From: Pseudomonas mendocina
Lineage (GTDB): Bacteria; Pseudomonadota; Gammaproteobacteria; Pseudomonadales; Pseudomonadaceae
NCBI GenBank assembly: GCA_037482215.1
Contig: CP148074.1
Span: 744,001 to 808,000 of the forward strand
DNA length: 64,000 nt
Direction of reading: 5' to 3'
In this document: positions 8,572 through 15,744 of the stretch, piece after piece
Numbering within the stretch: the stretch's first letter is position 1
Layout: each line of letters begins with the position of its first letter
Made by a program: the position numbers and the translations under genes
The notes under the pieces: model-generated
Told to the model about the DNA's origin: nothing
The model's database searches: none
Seen by the model: the letters and a program-made list of their open reading frames with translations, nothing else

Positions 8572-9540
8572 TTGGGTGAATTCGAATTAATCCGTCATTA
8601 CTTTGCTGCGGCAGCTTGCGCCCGCGGCGGCGAAGGTATTGCCTTGGGCATTGGTGATGACTGCGCGTTATTAACGCTACCTGCTGAGCAGCAACTGGCG
8701 GTGTCCACCGACACCTTGGTTGAGGGCGTGCACTTTCCCCGTCAGGCTGATCCTTATTTGCTCGCTCAGCGTGCGTTGGCTGTTTCCGCCAGTGATCTGG
8801 CGGCGATGGGCGCACAGCCCGTTGGCTTTACCTTGGCGCTGACCCTGCCCAACGCGGAAGCAGATTGGCTTCAGGCATTTGCACGCGGCTTGGATGAAAT
8901 GGCGCATTACTGTGACATCCGCCTGATCGGGGGGGACACTACCCGTGGGCCGCTGAGTATGACGCTGACTGTTTTCGGTCAAGTGCCGCACCAGCAGGCT
9001 CTAAAGCGCAGTGGTGCTCAGGTCGGCGATCTGCTTTGTGTCGGTGGCGAATTGGGGGACGCAGCAGGTGCACTGCCTCTGGTGCTTGATCCCTCATTGT
9101 CAGTGAGCGAGGCGGGTGATGCCTTGCTGGGACGCTACTGGTCGCCTAAACCACAACTGCAGCTGGGCCTTGCCTTGCGTGGTAAAGCCACGGCGGCGCT
9201 GGATATCTCCGATGGTTTGCTCGCTGACTGCGGTCATATCGCTCGCGCCTCGGGTGTCGCGCTGTTGATCGAACAAGCCCGTGTGCCGCTTTCTGCGGAT
9301 TTGCTCGACGTTGCCGGTGAGGAAGGTGCGCTGAACTGTGCCCTTAGCGGCGGCGATGATTACCGTTTAGCCTTCACTCTTCCACCTGAGCATCTTGCTA
9401 CCTTGCAAGAGCAGGGACTGCCGGTCTACGTGGTTGGCCGTGTGGAAGTTGGAGAGGGCGTTACACTACTGGATACGCAGGGACGTTGCGTGCAGGCGCC
9501 CGCCAGCGGCTATCAACATTTTGGAAATCCTCGTGACTGA
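8572..9540 (+). CDS. thiL: thiamine-monophosphate kinase
   Basis: A 322-residue ATP-dependent kinase that makes thiamine pyrophosphate. It has the family N-terminus MGEFELI, the acidic nucleotide/metal loop GIGDDCALL, SASDLAAMGAQP, IGGDTTRG, and the later DISDGLLADC and SGGDDYRL motifs of the AIR-synthase/ThiL fold. The start is a TTG at 8572: homologues begin at MGEFEL and no in-frame ATG or GTG precedes it closely. A five-codon ATG reading frame (8562-8579) overlaps this start in another frame. A 192-bp gap separates it from nusB. Its end overlaps pgpA by 8 bp. Confidence 0.95.
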   Translation: MGEFELIRHYFAAAACARGGEGIALGIGDDCALLTLPAEQQLAVSTDTLVEGVHFPRQADPYLLAQRALAVSASDLAAMGAQPVGFTLALTLPNAEADWLQAFARGLDEMAHYCDIRLIGGDTTRGPLSMTLTVFGQVPHQQALKRSGAQVGDLLCVGGELGDAAGALPLVLDPSLSVSEAGDALLGRYWSPKPQLQLGLALRGKATAALDISDGLLADCGHIARASGVALLIEQARVPLSADLLDVAGEEGALNCALSGGDDYRLAFTLPPEHLATLQEQGLPVYVVGRVEVGEGVTLLDTQGRCVQAPASGYQHFGNPRD

Positions 9541-10063
9541 TCAACTTAAGCCTAAAACCACCGCCCATGTACCGCTGCAGGTGTGGCGTAATCCGTGGCA
9601 CTTTCTGGCCTTTGGCTTTGGCTCCGGGACTATGCGTAAGGCTCCGGGGACTTGGGGTTCATTGGTCGCGCTGCCGTTTGTGCCGCTTTTGCAGCAACTG
9701 CCAGACTGGGGCTACTGGTTAGTGCTGGCCGTGAGTATCGTTTTCGGGTGCTGGTTATGCGGCAAGGTCGCCCGTGACTTAGGCGTGCATGACCACGAAG
9801 GCATTGTGTGGGACGAATTCGTTGGCATCTGGATCACCTTCTGGCTGGCGCCGGCCGGGTGGGGTTGGCTGGCGCTGGGTTTTTTATTGTTCCGTCTGTT
9901 CGATATTCTCAAACCCTGGCCGATAAGCTGGGTGGACCGCCAGGTACATGGCGGCTTCGGCATCATGCTGGACGACATCCTTGCAGGTGTGTTGGCCTGG
10001 CTGAGCATGCAACTTATTGTCTGGGGCTGGGCTAACGGATTAGGCACGGCGCTGGGGGCATAA
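9533..10063 (+). CDS. pgpA: phosphatidylglycerophosphatase A
   Basis: A 176-residue inner-membrane enzyme that dephosphorylates phosphatidylglycerophosphate. The PgpA signature GSGTMRKAPGTWGS lies near residue 30, followed by membrane segments, a VWDEFVG motif and a C-terminal DDILAGVLAW segment. I use the GTG at 9533, preceded by GGAAA, which overlaps the thiL end by 8 bp; the thiL-pgpA pair is conserved in proteobacteria. Confidence 0.95.
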   Translation: MTDQLKPKTTAHVPLQVWRNPWHFLAFGFGSGTMRKAPGTWGSLVALPFVPLLQQLPDWGYWLVLAVSIVFGCWLCGKVARDLGVHDHEGIVWDEFVGIWITFWLAPAGWGWLALGFLLFRLFDILKPWPISWVDRQVHGGFGIMLDDILAGVLAWLSMQLIVWGWANGLGTALGA

Positions 10064-10078
10064 CGTTAGGAGCGTTAT

Positions 10079-10807
10079 ATGGGGCGTGGCTTGGTGTGGC
10101 TGGTGCTTACACTTGCGGTCTGGCAGTTTCCGTTTGCACATGCCAATACCCGTGAACAGATCAATGTGGCCAGTGAGCACTGGCCTGATTACACCCAGTC
10201 TGATGGACAAGGATTGGCCTGGGATATCCTGCGTTTGGTCTATGGCCCTTTGGATATCGAATTGGTGGTTCACAGCGTCCCGCATACGCGTGCCATGGGC
10301 TTAGCCAAGCGTGGGGAACTGGATGCGTTTGCCGGTTCTTATCTCTACGAGGTGCGTAAGGGCATTCACTATCCGGAGATGTACTACGACTTTGATGTCG
10401 TCGCCGCGTTGGGCTTGAAAAGCTCGCCGGTACCAGAGCTTGAGACCTTAAAGGATTACCGGCTGGCGTGGCCGCGTGGTTATCAGTATCAGCGCTACCT
10501 GCCTGCGACCGGGATTTATCGCGAGATTTCCCGCAGCAGTAACGTGCTCAGCATGTTGGAAATGCGTCATACCGATTTCTTTCTGGATGACCTGAGTGAG
10601 CTTGAGCATGTGCTTGCTGAGGCGTCCGATCGTTCCCGCTACAAGGTCACCCCTTTGATTCGGCTGCCTGTGTATGTGGGCTTCAGCGACACGCCAAAAG
10701 GTAAACGGTTGGCGGACGTTTTTGATCAGCGGATGAAAGTACTGATTGCCGATGGTAGCCTACGGCCGGTTTTCAAACGCTGGAAACAGATGTATCCCTT
10801 CGACTGA
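10079..10807 (+). CDS. periplasmic solute-binding-like protein (SBP family 3 fold)
   Basis: A 242-residue secreted protein with a cleavable signal peptide ending near AHANT. The mature chain has the bilobed amino-acid-binding-protein (SBP_bac_3) pattern: an initial INVASEHWPDYT strand, then ELDAFAGSYLYE and a C-terminal DGSLRPVFKRW helix typical of the family. No permease or ATPase gene is adjacent, so it could be an orphan binding protein or sensor partner. It has a strong TTAGGAGC ribosome-binding site and sits 15 bp after pgpA, in apparent operon with it. Confidence 0.75.
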   Translation: MGRGLVWLVLTLAVWQFPFAHANTREQINVASEHWPDYTQSDGQGLAWDILRLVYGPLDIELVVHSVPHTRAMGLAKRGELDAFAGSYLYEVRKGIHYPEMYYDFDVVAALGLKSSPVPELETLKDYRLAWPRGYQYQRYLPATGIYREISRSSNVLSMLEMRHTDFFLDDLSELEHVLAEASDRSRYKVTPLIRLPVYVGFSDTPKGKRLADVFDQRMKVLIADGSLRPVFKRWKQMYPFD

Positions 10808-10823
10808 GAATGTGAGTACCTGC

Positions 10824-11471
10824 ATGTCCCTACTGCGAGCGGTGTTAGTGAGTGTGCCTTTGCTGCTTAGCGCGTGGGCAAATGCCGAAACACAGGTGCG
10901 CGTGGTGGGGTTGTTTCCAGGGGCGGCGGTGATCAACGTTGATGGTCAGCGTAAGTTAGTTAAAGTTGGCCAAACCGGCCCGGGTGGTGTGCAGGTAGTC
11001 AGTGCTGACAGCCGTGGCGCGGTGTTGCGAGTCGACGGTGTTGAGCGCAGTTACTCCCTGAGTCGCGAATACAGTGATGGCTATGCCGGTGCCCAAAAGA
11101 AAAGCCTGACCATCGCCAAAGGTGTTGGCGGGCACTACTGGATTCCCGGTTCAGTAAATGGCCACACCATACATTTTTTGGTGGATACCGGCGCCACATC
11201 GGTCGCGCTCAATGAGGAGCAGGCTCGCCGCTTGGGTATCGACTTCCGCGTGAGCGGGCAGCAACTTCAGGTCAATACCGCCAGTGGTGTTGTTCGGGGC
11301 TGGAAGGTCAGCCTTGATCGCATCAAGGTCGGTGAGATTGAGGTGCTGGGTGTTGAAGGGGTGGTGCTTGAAGGAGGCTCCCCAGGTGAAGCCTTGCTGG
11401 GAATGAGTTTTCTCAGCCGCGTGAGTTGGAAGGTTGAGCAGGATGCCCTGCTGCTTGAATCAAAATACTAG
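10824..11471 (+). CDS. exported retropepsin-like aspartic protease (TIGR02281 type)
   Basis: A 215-residue protein with signal peptide (about 1-22), an N-terminal beta domain rich in VXV strands, and a C-terminal clan AA aspartic protease domain with catalytic Asp121 in FLVDTGATSVAL. The LLGMSFLSR motif near the C-terminus is the second family hallmark. Such single-domain proteases work as dimers, here in the periplasm; substrates are unknown. I chose ATG 10824, which begins the signal peptide, rather than upstream starts lying inside the preceding gene. It is 16 bp after the solute-binding-like gene. Confidence 0.85.
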   Translation: MSLLRAVLVSVPLLLSAWANAETQVRVVGLFPGAAVINVDGQRKLVKVGQTGPGGVQVVSADSRGAVLRVDGVERSYSLSREYSDGYAGAQKKSLTIAKGVGGHYWIPGSVNGHTIHFLVDTGATSVALNEEQARRLGIDFRVSGQQLQVNTASGVVRGWKVSLDRIKVGEIEVLGVEGVVLEGGSPGEALLGMSFLSRVSWKVEQDALLLESKY

Positions 11472-11620
11472 CGTTTGGGCAGGCAAAATCGGACCGTTTG
11501 TATCCGACAACTACCAATACCATTGATCTATTACATCAATAATTCAGACTGACCGGCTTTCGGGACCTGCTGTTACAATGCGGGCCCTATTCGTTCCGTC
11601 TTTGATCTTAGGAGCATCCG

Positions 11621-12241
11621 GTGTCAGTTGTGTTTGTGGCCGCATCCCAATTGCCTACGCCATTTGGTGTTTTCACCATGCATGGCTTCCAGGAAGAAGC
11701 TACGGGCAAGGAGCATGTCGCGTTAACCATGGGTGATGTGGCAGACGGTGCACCTGTTTTAGGCCGCCTGCATTCTGAGTGCCTGACCGGTGATGCCTTG
11801 TTCAGCTTGCGCTGTGACTGTGGATTCCAGCTTGAAGCTGCGCTGCGTGCCATCGCTGAGGAAGGCCGTGGCGTGCTGCTGTATCTGCGTCAGGAAGGCC
11901 GTGGCATTGGCCTGCTGAACAAAATTCGTGCTTATGAGCTGCAAGATGGCGGTGCCGATACCGTAGAGGCTAATGAGCGTCTGGGCTTTGCGGCAGACCT
12001 GCGCGACTACTCGATTTGCCTGCCGATGCTTGAGCACCTGGGGGTTTCCCAGCTCAAACTGATGACCAACAACCCACGTAAAGTCAAAGCGCTGGGTGAG
12101 ATGGGCATCAACGTGGCGTCCCGCGTACCGTTGCAGAAAGGGCTGAATGTGTACAACGAGAAATACCTGGCAACCAAAGCCGGTAAGCTCGGACACATGC
12201 TCGGCAGCCTGCATCAGGGTGAGGTTGAGGGCAAGCTGTGA
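11621..12241 (+). CDS. ribA: GTP cyclohydrolase II
   Basis: A 206-residue enzyme with all zinc ligands (Cys54, Cys65, Cys67 in the HSEC...RCDC motif), the RQEGRGIGL phosphate/GTP loop, and [10 protein letters not shown] near residue 150. It opens GTP in the first step of riboflavin synthesis. This is the only complete cyclohydrolase in the window, because the domain in RibBA is degenerate. It starts with GTG at 11621 after a TTAGGAGC ribosome-binding site. A TACAAT element (11574-11579) may be its -10 box. It is not downstream of the FMN riboswitch, so it is probably expressed independently. Confidence 0.96.
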   Translation: MSVVFVAASQLPTPFGVFTMHGFQEEATGKEHVALTMGDVADGAPVLGRLHSECLTGDALFSLRCDCGFQLEAALRAIAEEGRGVLLYLRQEGRGIGLLNKIRAYELQDGGADTVEANERLGFAADLRDYSICLPMLEHLGVSQLKLMTNNPRKVKALGEMGINVASRVPLQKGLNVYNEKYLATKAGKLGHMLGSLHQGEVEGKL

Positions 12242-12654
12242 CTCGTCTGCAACAACGCCGCCGTCTAGCATTTGAGTGGTGGCTGCTGCTATTGGCCATC
12301 GTGCTGCCAGTGCTGGTGCTGAACACACTGTTTGGGGATAACTTCCAGCATGGAAAACTGACCATGCCGGTGTTCATGCTCGGGCTGATTTCCATGTTCG
12401 TCAGCCTGCCGATGTTTCACCGCTACAAGCATGCGCTGATTGCCACTGGGAAGTCCTTCGACTCAGAAGGTGAGCCCGCTGCTTGGCAGGCTCTGGCTCA
12501 GGTGCGCCGTAAAGCCATATTGGTCGGCGCCTTGCCTGCGTGGATTGCAGCTGCCGCGGTGTTTGCAGGGCTTGAGGCCGTGCCGCTGATCCTGCTGACT
12601 GTTGCCAGTCTGGTCATCCTCTACCTGTACCGCACACCCCGCCAGCTCGCCTGA
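12238..12654 (+). CDS. small integral membrane protein, four predicted TM segments
   Basis: A 138-residue hydrophobic protein with TM segments at about 14-32, 43-60, 92-110 and 112-130. The intervening loop (61-90) is polar and basic at its end. I recognise no catalytic motif. Similar short proteins after ribA in Pseudomonas are sometimes labelled as transporter-like, without evidence that I can see here. It starts with GTG at 12238, overlapping the ribA stop by 4 nt, so translation is coupled to ribA. Confidence 0.75.
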   Translation: MTRLQQRRRLAFEWWLLLLAIVLPVLVLNTLFGDNFQHGKLTMPVFMLGLISMFVSLPMFHRYKHALIATGKSFDSEGEPAAWQALAQVRRKAILVGALPAWIAAAAVFAGLEAVPLILLTVASLVILYLYRTPRQLA

Positions 12655-12668
12655 GTTGGGCTATCGTC

Positions 12669-13208
12669 TCACCTGTGTGGGCCATAGCTCTTGCTGACAA
12701 ACTCCGTCTCGACGAAGCCTCGACGCTGGTTCACCACAAGTGTCAGGTAAAAGAAGAAGTTGCACATCAGATTGCACAGGCGCGGCAGAATCGGCGCCAC
12801 TTCTATACCTTCCTGATCAACACGCACCAGTGCCCGAATGGCTTTTTTAGCGGCTGAGCGCGCTTGGTTCAGTTGTGGCACCGGCGCGTCACCGCGCGGC
12901 AGCACAAAACGGTGCTGCTGACCCTGCAACGTATTGCGATAGTGTTCCAGGCGGGCGTTGAGCCAGCACAGGTCTGCCTCCTCAATGGCCAACCTGCCGC
13001 GTACCGAGCCATTGAGGTGAAAGGCTAACGGTTGTAGCTGTTCTAGGTCTTTACGGATATCCGCCATGTCTTCGCTGAGGTAGGCCAGTACCGCGCCGAT
13101 CAGCGCACACAGTTCGTCGGTGAGCACTTCGAAGTCGCACAAGTACGAGGTTTCCTGAATAAAGGGATAACACACTTCGTCCAGGTTCTTGCTGAGTTTC
13201 AGGGGCAT
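12669..13208 (-). CDS. cob(I)alamin adenosyltransferase-fold (PduO-like) protein
   Basis: A 179-residue helical protein, last gene of the B12 operon. The elements FEVLTDELCALIG, RFVLPRG and the helix QARSAAKKAIRALV followed by LCNLMCNFFFYL correspond to the central and C-terminal helices of PduO-type ATP:corrinoid adenosyltransferases. The N-terminal ATP-binding TGDxGxT segment of active PduO enzymes is absent. The protein may be a diverged adenosyltransferase, a corrinoid chaperone or a non-catalytic homologue. I use the ATG at 13208, 5 bp after the ATPase gene; upstream in-frame codons lie inside that gene. Confidence 0.75.
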   Translation of the reverse strand: MPLKLSKNLDEVCYPFIQETSYLCDFEVLTDELCALIGAVLAYLSEDMADIRKDLEQLQPLAFHLNGSVRGRLAIEEADLCWLNARLEHYRNTLQGQQHRFVLPRGDAPVPQLNQARSAAKKAIRALVRVDQEGIEVAPILPRLCNLMCNFFFYLTLVVNQRRGFVETEFVSKSYGPHR

Positions 13209-13212
13209 GGGA

Positions 13213-13941
13213 TTACCGGGGCAGGATAATGGGTGGCTGGCTGTTGAGGTCCACGTACACATCAACACCAAAGGCCAAGCTCAGGTGCTGCGGTGTCAGG
13301 ACGTCTTCTGGTGTGCCAAACGCCAGCAAGTTGCCTTCGGCCATCAGGCATAGCTTGTCGCAATAACGGGCCGCCAAGCTCAGGTCGTGCAAAGACAGAA
13401 TCGTCGCCTGTTGCCAGTTAGAGTGACCGCGCAGCAACTCCATAATGGTGCGTTGGTGTTTGAGGTCGAGGCTGGCGATCGGCTCATCAGCGAGCAACAC
13501 GTTCGGCTCACCAGCCAGCACCCGCGCCAGCCAGACACGCGCCTGTTCACCGCCTGAAAGCTGTGCCACTGAGCGCTTGCGCCACTGGTCGACATCAGTC
13601 AGGCGCATGGCGGCTTCGATCTTTTGCCGGTCTTCATCGCCCCATGGCAAGCGCCCCAGAGCCACCACGTCTTCCACACGCAGGGCCCAGGCGCTGTGTT
13701 GGGCCTGGGGCAGATAGCCGAACAGGCGGGCGCGCTGGCGCTGGTTCAGTTCGCTGAGGTCACGGCATTCGTATTCGATACGGCCGCTGTAAGGCTGAAT
13801 GCCGGCAAGGCAACGTAGGAGGGTGGATTTGCCAGCGCCATTGGGGCCGATCACTCCGAGCATGTCTCCACGCTTAACGGTGAAGCTGATGGAGTTTAGG
13901 CGCGTGCCAACTGTGAGGTTCTCAACCTGAATCAGATCCAT
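13213..13941 (-). CDS. btuD: cobalamin ABC transporter ATP-binding protein (BtuD-like)
   Basis: A 242-residue ABC ATPase with Walker A GPNGAGKST (32-40), signature LSGGEQ, Walker B LLADEP and the switch His in LSLHDLSLA. It belongs to the FecE/BtuD group that powers type II importers for siderophores, heme or B12. Position within a riboswitch-led operon with btuB points to cobalamin. The ATG at 13941 overlaps the permease gene end by 10 nt; an upstream in-frame start is inside the permease. Confidence 0.88.
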   Translation of the reverse strand: MDLIQVENLTVGTRLNSISFTVKRGDMLGVIGPNGAGKSTLLRCLAGIQPYSGRIEYECRDLSELNQRQRARLFGYLPQAQHSAWALRVEDVVALGRLPWGDEDRQKIEAAMRLTDVDQWRKRSVAQLSGGEQARVWLARVLAGEPNVLLADEPIASLDLKHQRTIMELLRGHSNWQQATILSLHDLSLAARYCDKLCLMAEGNLLAFGTPEDVLTPQHLSLAFGVDVYVDLNSQPPIILPR

Positions 13942-14918
13942 TGTTTGCGCTCCTTCCACACCAGCCAGATAAACAGCGGTGCACCCAGCAACGCAGTGAG
14001 GACGCCCAGATTAAGCTCGCGTCCGGCTGGCAGTTGGCGGATACAGATATCTGCCAGGCAGACTAAGCAGGCGCCTGCCAATGCCGAGGGGATCAGCAGA
14101 CGGTCAGGACGTTGATTGACCAGCGGGCGGATAAGGTGCGGAACCAGCAAACCGACAAAGGCAATGCCACCCGCCACTGCAACCGCAGCGCCAACCAGAA
14201 TGGCGCACCCCAGGACAACCAAACGGCTGCCGCGTTTGGGGTTTAGCCCCAGGCTTTCCACCACCTGCTCGCCCAGACTCAGGCCTAGCAACAGACGGCG
14301 TTGACTGTAGATCAGCACAAAGCCCAACAGCAGAGCCGGGCCTATCACTAACAGGTGATCGAGGCCGCGTTCTGAGACGGAGCCCAGCAGCCAGAACACC
14401 AGCTCCTGCATGGCATACGGATTGGGCGCGAAGTTGAGCACGGTGGCTAATAACGCGCCACTCAGGGTGCTGATGGCAAGGCCAGCCATGATCACCATGC
14501 CGGCACCACTGCTGCCCGCCAGTAGGACCATCAGCAACAGCGCGATGGCTGCGCCTGCGAGGCCAGCCAGCGCCGGTGCCAATGCCCCAGCCGAAGGCAG
14601 CAGGCCAAAGTAGAACACACTGGCGGCGCCAAGAGCCGCGCCCTGGCTGGCACCGGTCAGGCCTGGATCAGCCAGTGGGTTGCGCAACAGACCCTGTAGC
14701 GCTGCGCCTGCTAAGCCGAGCGCCGCACCCACGGAAAGTGCGAGCAAGGTGCGAGGCAGACGGATATCGCCCACGACGATGGCTTGCGGGCTTTGCACAC
14801 CGCTAAGCCAGTCAAGCAGGCCTGCCAGCACCGGTGTGTTGGTTGAGCCCAGTCCAAGCGACAGCAGTCCCAGGGCCAGCAGCAGGCCACACAATGCGGG
14901 GGTGATCAGTCGAGCCAT
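13932..14918 (-). CDS. btuC: cobalamin ABC transporter permease (BtuC-like, FecCD family)
   Basis: A 328-residue inner-membrane permease with about ten TM segments. FecCD motifs are visible: RLPRTLLALSVGAALGLAG, QGLLRNPLADPGLTG and, later, GGIAFVGLLVPHLIR, the coupling-helix region. It would transport cobalamin from the periplasmic binding protein. I chose ATG 14918, where the first TM segment begins, rather than an upstream codon inside the binding protein gene. It overlaps the binding protein gene by 13 nt and the ATPase gene by 10 nt. Confidence 0.9.
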   Translation of the reverse strand: MARLITPALCGLLLALGLLSLGLGSTNTPVLAGLLDWLSGVQSPQAIVVGDIRLPRTLLALSVGAALGLAGAALQGLLRNPLADPGLTGASQGAALGAASVFYFGLLPSAGALAPALAGLAGAAIALLLMVLLAGSSGAGMVIMAGLAISTLSGALLATVLNFAPNPYAMQELVFWLLGSVSERGLDHLLVIGPALLLGFVLIYSQRRLLLGLSLGEQVVESLGLNPKRGSRLVVLGCAILVGAAVAVAGGIAFVGLLVPHLIRPLVNQRPDRLLIPSALAGACLVCLADICIRQLPAGRELNLGVLTALLGAPLFIWLVWKERKQWI

Positions 14919-15667
14919 TGGTGCAGTTGTCCTATCAATTCCCAGGTCCAGGGGCCGGGGCATTGCCAGCGCCAGTAATCGGTGGTGAGCCAGCGCCCGG
15001 CGGGCACTGCTTGTTGCAAAGCCGTGTGTTCAGCGAACTGATTGGCCAGGGCGCGATGCTCCGGCGCCGCCCAGAGAATAGCGTCAGGTGGGTCCTGTGC
15101 GACTTGTTCCAAATCCAGCCGCTGGTAACCCTCGGCGGTCAGATAATTGGTCCAACCTGCCCGTTGCAGAATTTCATCTTCCAACGTCATGCGCCCCGTT
15201 CCGATTCCGTTTGCACCCAATAACAGTAAGCGCTTGGGGTGGGCTGGCGCGGTTAGGGCGGTTGGGGGCTGATCGGCAAGGCTCAGGGGCAAATCCAGCG
15301 CTTTAAGGAACTGCTGCTCGTAGGCCGTCACCTGCTCAAGGGTCTGCGGCAGCGGCAGTACCTCCACATCCACACCTAACTCGACCAGGCGTTTGCGCAG
15401 CAGTTGGGCGGCGTACTGACCCACCAGCACTTTGTCTGGTTTGAGTGCGTAGACCTGTTCCAGGCTGCCGTCATGGCTTGGCCAGTCTGTGCCGATCCAT
15501 TCAACTGGGTAGCGCTTGTTCAGGGGAGACAGGGCGGTGATGCGCTCAGGAGCAGCGTAGTAGGCCAGCAACCAGTCCATGCACAGGTCGAGCGACACCA
15601 CCCGCTGCGGCACAGCGTGCAGTGCGGGGCTCAACAGGGCGATAAACAGCAGGGTTAGCAGGCGCAC
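14906..15667 (-). CDS. btuF: periplasmic cobalamin-binding protein (BtuF-like)
   Basis: A 253-residue type III substrate-binding protein. After a short signal peptide the mature chain starts with VPQRVVSLDLCMDWLLAYYA, typical of BtuF/FhuD proteins. It has two lobes joined by a long helix and ends in a WTWELIGQL helix. The start is uncertain: a GTG at 15667 opens exactly at the signal peptide, and earlier in-frame codons would add a charged, non-signal extension. It lies 77 bp downstream of btuB; that gap contains two GC-rich hairpins. Cobalamin is inferred from the operon rather than from binding residues. Confidence 0.85.
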   Translation of the reverse strand: MRLLTLLFIALLSPALHAVPQRVVSLDLCMDWLLAYYAAPERITALSPLNKRYPVEWIGTDWPSHDGSLEQVYALKPDKVLVGQYAAQLLRKRLVELGVDVEVLPLPQTLEQVTAYEQQFLKALDLPLSLADQPPTALTAPAHPKRLLLLGANGIGTGRMTLEDEILQRAGWTNYLTAEGYQRLDLEQVAQDPPDAILWAAPEHRALANQFAEHTALQQAVPAGRWLTTDYWRWQCPGPWTWELIGQLHQWLD

Positions 15668-15683
15668 ATCGGCTCTCTGATGA

Positions 15684-15703
15684 GCGGAGGCTATTGCCTC
15701 CGC
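15684..15703 (-). other. intergenic hairpin before btuF
   Basis: Perfect 8-bp stem GCGGAGGC / GCCTCCGC with a 4-nt loop, 17 nt upstream of the btuF start. It could affect translation or processing of the btuB-btuF transcript. Confidence 0.45.
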
Positions 15704-15715
15704 CTGTGAATAAGT

Positions 15716-15738
15716 GGCTCCGCCGTAACAGCGGAGCC
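15716..15738 (-). other. intergenic hairpin after btuB
   Basis: Perfect 8-bp stem GGCTCCGC / GCGGAGCC with a 7-nt loop, just downstream of the btuB stop. It has no T-run, so it may be a processing or stabilising element, or a weak terminator that lowers expression of the downstream import genes. Confidence 0.45.
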
Positions 15739-15744
15739 TGTTGA

